Source: Brienomyrus brachyistius (taxonomy: Eukaryota > Chordata > Actinopteri > Osteoglossiformes > Mormyridae). Taken from it: a stretch of DNA of 64,000 bases. Made by a program: the position numbers and the translations under genes. Positions 1-9,412 of the stretch are shown here, one piece after another. Position 1 is the stretch's first letter. The number at the start of each line of letters is the position of its first letter. The notes under the pieces were generated by a model. That model was given only the letters and a program-made list of their open reading frames with translations. It was not told the origin of the DNA and made no database searches. The DNA lies in contig NW_026042809.1 of NCBI RefSeq assembly GCF_023856365.1, forward strand, positions 30,381-94,380, given 5' to 3'.

Positions 1-273
1 TCTACACCGCCAGTTTCCTCTCTGAAGAGTCTCAGAAACAATGCCAGCATTGCCTATCACTCTCACACCCTCCCCTCCCTTACACCAGTCCGTCACACCT
101 CCCAGTCCCCCCATAACCTCCCCAGCCTGGACAGTGGGGGGTGTCGCTGGTGAGCACTCCTCCAAACCTTTCCTCTCTCCCCAGTCGATCACCTCGTCCC
201 ACAGGTCCCAGGCTCCCCAGTGCTGGTCGTTGGTCCAGGAAACAGCTTTCGGAATTTTCATTCTGGTTAACAT
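1..273 (-). other. Unidentified ORF, 3' part cut by the window edge (copy A)
   Basis: This is the start-proximal part of the minus-strand open frame described in full at 16433-16777. Its ATG codons lie at 271-273 and 259-261. The frame runs off the left edge of the window. Confidence 0.25.
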
Positions 274-283
274 AATTAACTAG

Positions 284-497
284 CCGTCTGTGATACTCTC
301 AAAGCCAAACTAGACACTGTATTTTCAACGTACTCCAGACATTTGCTAAATGCTATTCACCAAGAATGCCTATGGAAAGGGATGGAGCCTTCATTGGCTG
401 CTCGTGGCATCGAGGCTACTCCGATAGAAGCGGCCAAATTGCTAAAACTGTTTCACAACCTATACAGTAACGCTGGCGAAATCAGGACGCTGCTTCG
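284..497 (+). CDS. Putative internal coding exon, unidentified protein (copy A)
   Basis: I do not recognise this protein. After an AG at 282-283 there are 70 codons open on the + strand (phase 1 in, 214 nt), followed by GTACGT at 498, which fits a splice donor. The translation begins VCDTLKAKLDTVFSTYS and ends LYSNAGEIRTLL; in between it contains ECLWKGMEPSLAARGIEATP. The composition is soluble and helix-rich, unlike the noise ORFs around it. All three frames of the opposite strand contain stops here. The upstream acceptor has only a weak pyrimidine tract. No companion exon was found nearby, so this may be an isolated exon carried with the duplication or a remnant. Confidence 0.45.
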
Positions 498-983
498 GTA
501 CGTTATAACATCGCCATGGTAATGAACCCAGCAAACGGTTAATCTTACTTCAACAACATGGGACATTTAAAAAGTAAACGTATAGGGGCTCTTTTCAGAA
601 TAACATCTTCAGATGAAACGCATTACGACAGACCGGATGAGTAAAACCAATCATATCAACCATAAGGCTTGTTGTTTTTAAGTTTAACACAATTATTTTC
701 TCTTACAATTTAAATATAAACAATCACATTACGAAAAATGGCCACAGCATCTACAGTTTAAGCTACTAATTTTAAATATATTTCAATTATATTTTGCGGC
801 AATATTTGCATGAACTATATCACGACATACAATGAAATATATAATTAACTATGCTAACAAAACATAATCTGAAGAAATAGCAAGAAACATAGGAAGAGAT
901 GCTTCTCACCGCTGCGCCATCGCTCTGTCAGAAAGTTTATGTTCAAACTGCACTGATTTTGTTTCTATGGAAACCAGCGAAAT
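498..983. other. AT-rich non-coding stretch, no gene seen
   Basis: This stretch follows the unidentified exon and is AT-rich, with no recognisable exon apart from the short minus-strand ATGGCGCAGCG/GTGAGA configuration at 904-920. An ATTTGCAT octamer occurs near 805, probably by chance. Repeated in the other copies. Confidence 0.5.
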
Positions 984-1215
984 TTTTCATTGGTCGAAAG
1001 GATGAAGATATGTACTGACGCCATTTTCAACGAATGAAAACGAGAATTAATTGTCAGGGCGGGACGAATTTGAAGGTGAACCAATCAATAGTAGTATGTT
1101 TAGCTCGTGCTTGTTTTGGCTGAGCGTGATTGGATTTGTTGATCTAACCGCCTTCAAGCCCGTAAACCATGTATCTACTTGTCAATGGGAAACCACGCAG
1201 TTCTGTCTATAAATA
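984..1215. promoter_or_regulatory. Possible CCAAT/TATA promoter-like stretch (copy A)
   Basis: Several CCAAT motifs sit close together: ATTGG near 984-990, ACCAATCAAT near 1079-1088 and GATTGGA near 1129. They are followed on the + strand by TATAAATA at 1208-1215. On the minus strand, ATGGCGCAGCG at 910-920 is followed by GTGAGA, the shape of a short first coding exon with a donor, so the stretch could serve either direction. No transcript evidence is available. Copies B (about 17488-17719) and C (about 43588-43819) keep the TATA motif, but copy D reads TATTAATA at about 63230. Confidence 0.22.
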
Positions 1216-1740
1216 CTGACTGTAATTTTTTTATGACATTATGTCTTTGCTATGCAGTATTACGGTAATGCGTAATACCGCGATGTTTGGGGTGCCCCGC
1301 TGTTTTTTTTCCACAGCTGGTGAACGCAATTAGCATTTTAGCCACGTTGGTAGGTACGCTTTTGAGAAAGAACACTATAGTTCTTGTTATTCACATTCTG
1401 TGTCCTGGTGTTTTTAATTTCTCATAATGTGAACAAAGATATGTCATATACAAGTTTTTTGAGAGACTAAATTTTGGTTTGATTTATAATTTATTTAATG
1501 GTAAATAAAGTTCTTATATAGCTATTTTAGAATTAGTGCAGTCTTTCGTTTAGAATTAGCGCAATATTCTTAAAAACTGCATGTTCAAACCAAACGCCAT
1601 GCCATAATAACTGCTTTACAGATATTTCATTCAGGAATCTATGGAGGGTATACTGTAGGTAGGCCTGTTTGTGTGTGTGTGTGCGCGCGTTTGGGTGGGT
1701 GGTTATGTACATAGTGCTATAAAAACATGTTATTTTGACT

Positions 1741-2280
1741 TTGTAGGGACATGTTTTCGGTCCCGAAAGTAAGATACTGAATTTTATTAAATTCTGTGAA
1801 TGCAGTCAAATGAATAATTCAAAAAGTCTTGCATTTTGTTTGGTTGCTTACTGTTACTGCTTGGTAACTACTGCAATGTTTAAGGTTGCCATAGTTAGGA
1901 TTGGGGTTACGCCCATACAAATGAATGGAGAATCTCCACAAAGATTCAAATACCTAATCTCTGTGTGTGTGTGTGTGTGTGTGTGTGGAGTAGGTGTATA
2001 TTACATTGTGGGGACCAAATGTCCCCCACAATGTGACAAAAACCCCGTTATTTTGATGTTTTGGGGGGCATTTTCAGGTACTCACAAAGATCTGTAAATA
2101 CAGTCAAAAAACTAAAAATGCCAAAAGTCTTGTATTTGGTTTGGTTACATATGGTTAAGGTTAGGGGTTGGTAGGGGTTAAAGTTGTCATGTTGGGATTA
2201 CAGTTTTCCCCATAGAAATGAATGGAGAGTCCCCACGAAGATATAATTACATAGCTGTGTGTGTGTGTGTGTTGTGTGTG
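1741..2280. repeat. Dispersed repeat, two diverged tandem modules each ending in (GT)n (copy A)
   Basis: Two related modules lie in tandem, about 1741-1985 and 2006-2280. Each starts with a TGTRGGGAC-type segment around a short palindrome (for example ggggaccaaatgtcccccac). It continues through a cagtcaaa...gtctt...ggtttggtt segment and the phrase atgaatggaga, then runs into a GT microsatellite. This matches a widespread fish non-coding repeat of the form 'GTGGGGACC...gttagggttt'. A further GT/GC tract lies at about 1668-1690. Confidence 0.6.
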
Positions 2281-2284
2281 GTAT

Positions 2285-2574
2285 CAGATCAGTCCCTGAG
2301 AGTTCAGTAGTCAGGCGCCATGTTTCTGAGTCTGGTTGTGGAGGCCTGAATGCTTTTCCAGATGCCAGAGTGAAAAGATTATGTGAGGGGTGGGTGCGGT
2401 CATCCACAATGTTGGTGGCTTTGCGGATGGAGCGTGTGATGTGAATGTCCATGATGGAGGGGAGAGAGACTCTAATAATCTTCTCAGCTATCCTCACTAT
2501 CCGCTGGTCTTATGATCTGAGGCGAGGCAGTTCCCAATTCAGACCGTGATGCAGCTGCTCAGGATGCTCTTGTC
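2285..2574 (-). mobile_element. Non-LTR retrotransposon ORF2 C-terminal fragment (copy A)
   Basis: The minus-strand translation contains ITVxxGNCLASDHK, RIVRIAEKIIRVSLPSI, RKATNIVDDRTHPSHNLF and an ASGK segment. These are the conserved tail motifs of fish LINE polymerases (GNC, SLPSIxDI, DxTHPxHxLF, SGxxxR). Stops and frame changes interrupt it. The 5' side is cut off at 2571 by a deletion relative to copy B. Confidence 0.7.
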
Positions 2575-2912
2575 TAAGGAATCAAAAATGTGGTTCCATG
2601 GGGTTCCAGACAGTGACCTTTTTTGGAGACAGTGAGACTAAATTTTATACCTAGGTGCACCAGTTATGACATTGGTCAGGTAGGCTGTGGTCTGTTAGTT
2701 GGTGACAAGTGGCTGGTGATCCATGCAACCCAAGCAGAAGTGAGCAGAACTTGTATCAGCCAAATAGACAGGAGAAAGCGGATTTTTCATTGGACTTCAG
2801 GACTCCTGAGTAACAGATAAAGACAGAGAAACAGCAAAGTTATGGAGAATCAGGAAGTAAGTGCCAGTCTGCGCAGATCTGAGGTCAGTGAGACACACAT
2901 AAGGCTCCTCTG

Positions 2913-2944
2913 ATGCTCCTCTTCATCCGCTGATGGGCCTCCAG
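2913..2944 (+). pseudogene. Broken leader (signal peptide) exon, + strand (copy A)
   Basis: The 32-nt exon reads ATGCTCCTCTTCATCCGC then TGA before ending CCAG/GTGAGA. Compared with the intact leader on the other strand at 4163-4202 it lacks 8 nt, which shifts the frame and brings in the stop after MLLFIR. The 5' untranslated flank (2843-2912) is also homologous to the flank of the minus-strand leader. Confidence 0.55.
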
Positions 2945-2949
2945 GTGAG

Positions 2950-3075
2950 AATCACAAATCAAACATAATAACAACTGACACAAAGGCCTGAGGTCAGACC
3001 CTCTGTATGCAGCACACAGTGTGTCTGCAGTCTCACCCTCACATCGTGTATGATGACATTTCTGCTTTTTAGATT
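2950..3075 (+). repeat. Leader-intron block, + orientation (copy A)
   Basis: This segment follows the broken leader exon. It contains aaggcctgaggtcagaccc, then a run ending in tttctgctttttag (acceptor-like). Related copies lie in reverse orientation at 4640-4745 and 12596-12690. It looks like first-intron sequence of a duplicated receptor family, so three such blocks mark three gene remnants per unit. Confidence 0.45.
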
Positions 3076-4162
3076 AAGTGCTTGTCTGAGAATAACTTCT
3101 GCATCATGCTAATTATTTAGCTGTTTCGTGCTCATGGGCAAAAGAAAAATGAGGATTAAGTTAAATATATCAGAAATAAATTTCTAATGTGGCTCAAGGC
3201 CACAGTAAAGTGGACCATCACATCAAGTAAGTACAAAACAGCCTTTACTAATACGCTAAGGGTTAAAACAACATATAAGATGTGCATAATCTGACAGTAT
3301 ATCAGCGTGAGAGCAAGGCTGGCCCTGGAAGTGGTGTGCATGCAATGGCAGAGCAAAGTTAGAGACACCCGCTAAAAACTTTCATTTCATCTCACTTGCT
3401 CCTTTCTTCTTTTTCCTTCTTTTTTTCCCTCCTAATCTGTCCATCCTCTTCGGCCAGCTCACCCACTGCATCACCATGCCGCCTAAAAATGAAATAAATA
3501 ATTTTTTTAAATTTAAAAAATGAAATCGATCAACATGAGAGGCCTATACAGAGTTTATAGAACCCCTCATGGTAAAGCAAACATGTTTGTCACAGCAGTG
3601 CATTCAGACCATGATTCTGCTAAAGCTGCCGGACAGGACAAAGGGAAAAAAAAGAAGAAGGTGGGGGTCAGTGCAGCAGTGGGTAGTTCAGGTCCAGAAT
3701 GTAAAAATCCAGACCAAGATTTAGTTTCAACCAAACAGCTGAGTACTCTGTATCAGTGTCATTCTTAAAGTCGTGTTTCAACTTCTGGCAAAGTTCTCCC
3801 AGGAGCCTATCTCTGTTGTATGTACAGTCGGCATGTAATTCATTCCTGCCCAGGTCCCTGACAAACAGTTGGAGGCAGAATTACTTGTTATCAGAGTATG
3901 TGAATTTTTACACACACCAGCAGCTGTGACAGAATAAGATATTTCCTTTATACTGCTGCCACATAGTGGACACAAAGAAGACTGCAGTCAATTCTAAAAT
4001 CAGTCAGTCAACATGCTACCACCACAGACTATAATCGGGAAGTGATCAAACTTCATGGAACAATATGAATATAAACAAACAGATGTAGTAAGTATATTGT
4101 GCAAAATGTATCTTCATCTTAACTACGCTGAATGGTGGAGTCCCAGAGTAAGTGATCCTCAC

Positions 4163-4202
4163 CTGGAGGCCCATCAGTGAAGAAGAGGATGAAAAGGAGC
4201 AT
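4163..4202 (-). CDS. Leader (signal peptide) exon of an Ig-like receptor, minus strand (copy A)
   Basis: The minus strand reads ATG at 4202 and encodes MLLFILFFTDGPP. The 40-nt coding segment ends in G/GTGAGG, a good splice donor. The peptide is short, hydrophobic and ends in small residues, as expected for a secretion leader. A phase-1 junction is usual before V-type Ig exons, and the Ig exon at 10047-10360 starts in phase 1. No Ig exon was found within about 1 kb downstream. The nearest Ig exons on this strand lie in the neighbouring unit, so the gene would have to cross the unit junction or the leader is orphaned. Confidence 0.5.
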
Positions 4203-4639
4203 CAGAGGAGCCTTATGTGTGTATCGCTGACCTCAGATCTGTGGAGACTGACACTGACTTCCTGACTCTCCTTAACCTCACTGCCTCCCTTTTTGTGGGT
4301 TTTAAATGTTTAAAAATCATCCATCTATCTTTGATTTTCATAAACTGTTTGTGCACTGATGCATTTCCTGTCTATTTCTTGTCTGTAAAAAGGAAAACAG
4401 TTTGATGCTGCTGTTGTCCTGCTCTTACCAGGAATAAATATTTTGATTTCATCTAGAATCTTATCATTTTAGAAACATGATTTCATAGCAAAATTATTGA
4501 TAGCTGGTCTTCACAGTGAATCATTCATGCTCACAGAATTTAAACTACAAACAAATTAATCAAATAAGTCTAGTTCTTTTCTAAACTGTTACTTCCTCAT
4601 ATTGCAAATGAGCAAAGAGCAGTGAAATCAGACTTATTC

Positions 4640-4745
4640 TGAAAAGCAGAAAAGTCGTCATACAGGATGTGAGTGTGAGACTCTGCAGAAACACTGTGTG
4701 CTACATACAGAGGGTCTGACCTCAGGCCTTTATTTCAGTCTTTAT
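4640..4745 (-). repeat. Leader-intron block, minus orientation (copy A)
   Basis: Reverse-complement relative of 2950-3075, again ending in an acceptor-like tctgcttttcag on the minus strand. It lies upstream of the minus-strand leader at 4202, whereas the + strand version lies downstream of its leader. The arrangement is therefore not a simple inversion. Equivalents occur in copies B and C. Confidence 0.45.
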
Positions 4746-4861
4746 TATGTTTTATACAGTTTTAAAATGTCACTGCAGTAGGTCCTTTTCATATGTGTGG
4801 ATCAGCACAAATCATGAGGTCCGTTAGGAAGGTGTCTGTATGACAGGGGTGGGGGTATCCT

Positions 4862-4872
4862 GGGGGGGGGGG
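4862..4872 (+). repeat. Poly-G tract, length-variable between copies
   Basis: There are 11 G here, 12 at 21508-21519 in copy B and 14 at 47462-47475 in copy C. Further G runs (gtgggggtatcc before it, gggtgggggc after it) make the site rich in potential G-quadruplex repeats. The length differences may be real or sequencing error. Confidence 0.7.
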
Positions 4873-5269
4873 ATGGGTGGGGGCAAAGTCAGGTAATTCA
4901 CTTCATCTGGGTCTTATCAGCAGTCCTGTGTTTCTCTCAGCACCACAATGATGTTTCACACATAATGGGGTCCGTGGGCCTCCTCAGTTATATTCAGGCT
5001 TTCAAAGTTCTTCAATCATAAAAAGTCACATGGATCTGACACTCTGACACTGTTATATTAATTTGTTTAAATTCATTGAAAATACTATATATTACAGCTA
5101 GTATTTGGATCCGTCTGCTCTTTATCCGTTCCTCACTGGCATACCTGGGTGTCTGTGCAGTGCTTTCCGGAAGCATCAGAACCATTCATAAGGGAATCTA
5201 TGTGTGGCTGCCCTCTAGTGGATACACAAAATTCGGCTACTTAAGTAGCTTGACTATATTTCCCTCCTA

Positions 5270-6220
5270 GTTTAGTTTAGTTCCTAATTTAATTTAACAG
5301 ATGAAACTGAAGGCAGAGCTGGAAATTAGTTTAGCCATGACTTCAGAAGTTACGCTGACATGGGATTCTGTACAATCAGAGATGAAGCTGCTGGATGGGA
5401 TGGTCATCGCCTGCTTTTTCTGACTGATGTAGGTCTGGATGTAAAGTTACAAACTGCTTAATGTGTATCAATCTGTTTTATAATGTTCACACAAAAAAAG
5501 TGCTTTTAATGTGTCTGCACCTTGTATCTCCCACAATGTGCTTCTGCATTTGATATCTTCTTGACTTGGGGATAAAGAGATTTAACTGGATGGATTTTAC
5601 TTTTGTGAAGCACTACAGTCCAAAGCTGAACTGATTGTTCAAAGCTTTTTGGTTTTTAAGCAAAACTACTTCATTTAATTTATCTGAAACCCACTTTGCG
5701 CCTTTCTAGACTCAACAAAGCATCATTGCCAACAAAATAAGTGAGTTACAGTTAAATCAGGTAAAGAAGTTTCATTTGGAATTTACTGATCCAGGTTTTC
5801 AGTACCACGGACACCAACTAGACTTACTGTCATTTAATGGGAGTGAAAGCAGAAACCAATAGATCACACAGGGATATTTTCATTTGATGGTGTCTTTCTT
5901 TTTACTTTTGATATGCCGTCTTCCTCCTTAGCTGATATGTGAGGCTGCTGTCAGCTCAGACAAGCTGGTGTGATTTTACGCAGAGTGATAAGTGGGCAGT
6001 CCTGTTTTCGTGTGTTACATTTTCATTTGATGTTGGCCAATATGTATGTGGTACTGTTTCCTCCTTAACTGACATTCACAGGCTGTTGTTAGCAGAGACA
6101 AGCTGGTGTATTTGTACTGCAGATTGAAAAGTGGGCGTTCCCGATTACATCACTCTTTTAAAGAGTCCCTGATTGGTGGGCTCTGACGAGGAGGGGTGAC
6201 CTAAAAACTCCAAACCATTT
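5270..6220. other. Non-coding stretch with a diverged ~150-bp direct repeat (copy A)
   Basis: No gene was seen. Two related modules lie at about 5876-6000 and 6018-6140. Each has tttcatttgatg, a tttcctccttarctga segment, ctgtyrkcwcagacaagctggtgt and a gtgggcrktcc segment. A segment near 5470-5505 (atctgttttataatgttcacac) recurs in reverse in the trailing part of the 3.2-kb block (39781-39830), so it belongs to a dispersed repeat. Equivalents occur in copies B and C. Confidence 0.45.
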
Positions 6221-6221
6221 A

Positions 6222-6546
6222 TCCCTCCATCCATCCATCCATTTTCCAAACCGCTTATCCTACTGGGTCGTGGGGGGTCCGGAGCCTATCCCGGAAGCAA
6301 TGGGCACGGGAACAAACCTGGATGGGGGGCCAGCCCATCGCAGCCAAACCATTTAAGTTTGTGAAATTCATTTTTAATAATTACCATCCATCCATCCATC
6401 CATTTTCCAAACCGCTTATCCTACTGGGTCGTGGGGGGTCCGGAGCCTATCCCGGAAGCAATGGGCACGGGAACAACCCTGGATGGGGGGCCAGCCCATC
6501 GCAGCCAAACCATTTAAGTTTGTGAAATTCATTTTTAATAATTACC
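6222..6546 (-). repeat. Fish interspersed repeat, 3' end, in a 161-bp tandem pair (copy A)
   Basis: Two copies of a (CCAT)n-ccattttccaaaccgctt...gggtcgtggggggtccggag...gccagcccatcgcag segment lie 161 bp apart, each followed by the same accatttaagtttgtgaaatt stretch. On the minus strand this is the 3' end of the same repeat family whose 5' part occurs at 8498-8804. The shared flank shows that the pair arose by local tandem duplication, not two insertions. Confidence 0.75.
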
Positions 6547-6850
6547 AATTTCAGAAAAATATGAAATGTTTTGTAAAGTATCAATTTATTAATCATGTAT
6601 TTAAACAAATTATGACCAGTATAAAAGACACATACAAAACTGTACAAAAGTCTTGGGCTGTCGAAGAAAATGATGTTCAAATGATCTTCATCTTGGTCTA
6701 GAATTATAATATTTTGTCCGTCAAAGTGTGGCAGCCCAGTCATTTCAAAATCTCTTCTAAAGTTAGTAAAACATTTGCACCAACCATCCAATAGACCTAT
6801 ATCTTTTTATAACACAACTCCTATGGCTAATCAATGCATCATTAACATTT

Positions 6851-7117
6851 TGTCACGGGAGACGGCAGCGATCGCGGGCAGGCGGGTAAGAAGCAGGCAG
6901 ACAGCCGAGAATCAGGGCAAACGAGGGGTTTAATCTCAGGGACGAGGGCACGAACATCAACTGACATCAATGACGGACAAAGGACTCGGGTAAGACACGG
7001 ACTGAAATACACAGGACTGAGCAAATTAACTAGATACAGCTGGGTACAATCGGGAGAAAACACGTGGGTAATCAGGGGGCGTGGCACACAGGAGGAGCGG
7101 ACGAGCCGGGCATGACA
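6851..7117. mobile_element. Solo LTR, 267 bp (copy A)
   Basis: The segment begins TGTCACGGGA and ends GGGCATGACA, so it has the TG...CA ends and short inverted repeat (TGTCA/TGACA) of a long terminal repeat. It is flanked by the 5-bp direct repeat CATTT (6846-6850 and 7118-7122), as expected for LTR-element integration. There is no internal region or second LTR, which fits LTR-LTR recombination. Orientation cannot be fixed because the ends are symmetrical. Confidence 0.65.
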
Positions 7118-7662
7118 CATTTGTTTAATTAAATTAATTAATTAAGTGAGCTGGTGGCAGAATTTAACAAATACATGGAATGGCTGGGGTGCCCCTGAGG
7201 AGAGGTTTAGGATCCAAAGCGTGGTTCATCTAGCGATCCAACAAGGCATCAGTAACTTTATGGAGAAAAGAAGAAATTCTTGTTAGTTTTTATTGTGTCA
7301 CTTTTAATTTGCATATATTTTTATGATAATTGTGTTTTTGTTCTGAGCAAATATACACAACCCAATTAAATAGCATTAAACGTTTTCTTTGATGGCCCAA
7401 GACTTTTGCATAGTACCATATTTTTTCAGAATCAAGAGACAATTTAATAAAAACCAGTCTTACCTTCACAAGATAACGATTATTAAACATTAACCAGCAG
7501 GTGGCAGCAAAGCACTTGTGAATAAGTGGCCAATACGTGGTTGTACAGGTTGCCAGCAGATAATCATCCCCTCTGTGGTTAACTGACTCTCATGCTATGA
7601 CTGTACAGACTGAGCAGGGCCGAGTGAGAGAGGCTTCACTGCAGTTAGCATAACCGTTTATT

Positions 7663-7864
7663 TTACAGCTCGTCTGACTCATTCTGCTCCACGAAGGTCA
7701 TCTCCTCTGCCAGCTTCCTCTGATCCAGGGAGACCCTCTGCTTCTCTCTGATTGGTTCCCGCTTTCTACAGGAGGTCCAGTGCAGCTGAATGGTGATGAT
7801 GGTGCAAATCAGGTAAAACACACCAGTCCCAGCTTTCAGTACAGCATCCAGAACCTGCTCCCAC
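7663..7864 (-). CDS. Transmembrane plus cytoplasmic-tail terminal exon (copy A)
   Basis: After an acceptor on the minus strand (tctcacag/GTGGG) the exon encodes about 67 residues. It has a hydrophobic segment (AGTGVFYLICTIITIQLHW) with a lysine at its outer edge (VLKAG). A basic stop-transfer stretch (SCRKREPIREKQR) follows, then an acidic tail ending FVEQNESDEL. AATAAA at 7657-7662 directly follows the TAA stop, so the 3' UTR would be very short. Two V-type Ig exons lie upstream on the same strand (9413-9693 and 10047-10360), so a two-domain type I receptor is the likely original gene. No ITIM-type tyrosine motif is present in the tail. Confidence 0.5.
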
Positions 7865-7959
7865 CTGTGAGACATATAATACACCAGTGTGTCTGTCAGT
7901 CACACATATCACATTTAAACCTGAAGAACAAAACAGTGAATCTGTTCTGACTGAAGTAA

Positions 7960-8496
7960 AACCACCTTGATAATCGACAGCAGCACCGATCAGCTCAGTC
8001 CTACATACAGAGCCAGCTGGACCAAAGAGCTGAATAAGAGGGTGGATGTGAACAGTAAAGTCTTACATGCTTTATAGAAACACGGTACAGCCACATCGGT
8101 ACTATTACACAGGACACATGTGAGGAACAGGAGACATTAACAAAGAGCATGAAAATAGCTAGAGATTATCACACAACATGTTACACTATTTTGTAAAAAC
8201 AGGCCTGCAGTCATTCCCCAGCAGCACAGGGCAGAAGGCAAGGGCTCACCCTGGATGGGATGGGATCTCAAGTTTATTATTAAGAAAATCAAATAAAAAA
8301 TATTTTTTTCTCTTAAAATTAAAATGACAGTTTCCCATTACTGTGTGATCAGGTAAATGCTGCTAGCTGGACCCCCACACTACTGTAAATGCTGCTGAAT
8401 GCTTACCTCCGTTTTTCATTATCCCCTCCTTCTTCATCATGTGCAGAGAAAAGGAGAGCAGTGGAAACAGGAGAAAGGATAGTTAATAAAAAGCAG
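7960..8496. other. 537-bp segment present in copies A and C only (copy A)
   Basis: Between anchors shared by all copies (gaagtaa on the left, ggtttgcactg on the right) copies A and C carry this 537-bp segment while copy B carries unrelated DNA (24607-24799). It contains no recognised family. A minus-strand GGAGGTAAGC configuration near 8406-8415 could be an exon end with a donor (coding ...GDNEKRR), but this is weak. Confidence 0.6.
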
Positions 8497-8497
8497 G

Positions 8498-8804
8498 GTT
8501 TGCACTGTCGCCTCACTCCTCTGGCACGTGTACTCAAGTCTTCGCTGGAGTTCCGTGTGTATGGAGTTTGCATGCTCCCCCTGTGTCATTGTGGGGTTCC
8601 TTCCAGGGACTCTGATTTCCCCCCACAGTCCAAAAACATGCTGAGGCTAATTGGAGTTGTCAAATTGCCGGTAGGTGTGCTTGTGCGAGGGAATGGAGTG
8701 TGAGCGTGTCCTGCAATTGGTTGGCACCCTGTCATGGGACGTTCCCTGCCTTGCGCCCATAGGGACCCTGAATTAGACAAGCAGTTTCAGACAATGGATG
8801 GATG
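8498..8804 (+). repeat. Fish interspersed repeat, 5'-truncated (copy A)
   Basis: Contains the familiar order gtttgcactgtcgcctcac, tatggagtttgcatgctcccc, ccacagtccaaaaacatgctg, attggagttgtcaaattgcc and a gacaatggatggatg end. This is a high-copy fish repeat often found in introns and intergenic DNA. The 5' end (ggcatggtggtgcagtgg) is missing compared with copy B. Confidence 0.75.
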
Positions 8805-9076
8805 CAGCACTGGAACAGATATTACAGAGTACAATTGTAACACTGGTCTACGCTGCAATGAAAAACCACCTACAGACATGTTAGTCAGTCTGCACACCAT
8901 TAGTAACAATTCATCCTCACAAAGATGAAAAAATGCCTGAATTATGTTGCAAGCTACATGGATTTGTCTGGATTTGTATACATAACAAGTGACTGGCTGT
9001 ATGTCTGTGGAAAATGCTGTGATTTTTGTCATATTACAGACTGATCATAAACTAGAAGACACACATTCAATATTAA

Positions 9077-9241
9077 AGACACCAATTAGCCTGACTGTGC
9101 GTTTTTGGATTGTTGGAGGAAACCCACACAGCATGTGGAGAACATGCAGACTCCACACAGACAGAGCAGAAGCCAGATTCAAACCCCTAAACATGGAGGC
9201 GTGAAGCAACAGCGCCGCCTACTGGACCACCGTGCCACTAT
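9077..9241 (-). repeat. Fish interspersed repeat, 5' part, inverted (copy A)
   Basis: The minus strand reads gtggcacggtggtccagtag, then a gaatctggcttctgctctg-like segment, gtggagtctgcatgttctcc and tttcctccaacaatccaaaa. This is the 5' half of the same family as 8498-8804 in the opposite orientation. Confidence 0.72.
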
Positions 9242-9412
9242 CATTGAAACAATAATCCCAATAAATAACTCTGTTTCACAACAGCTGATAAATAGGGGAT
9301 TATCCCCACAAAGAAGCACAAACCCCTTCGTGAGTGAAACTGCTGGGTTGATTAGTATGTATCTATTTATATTCAAGCATAAATAATTCACAGGCAGATT
9401 TAAATCAATTAC

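Noticed and set aside
801..815. ATTTGCAT octamer as an immunoglobulin-type promoter element
   Set aside because: An isolated match in AT-rich DNA, with no TATA or leader exon at the right distance and orientation.
3520..3768. 82-codon + strand ORF with a lysine run (KGKKKKKVG)
   Set aside because: Frame depends on an A-run whose length changes between copies (open in A and C, shifted in B). No domain or splice evidence.
6447..6791. 114-codon minus-strand ORF identical in three copies
   Set aside because: It begins in AT-rich DNA and ends inside the interspersed repeat. Identity only reflects recent duplication.
6842..7120. 92-codon minus-strand ORF
   Set aside because: It lies almost entirely inside the solo LTR, with no gag or other retroviral similarity.
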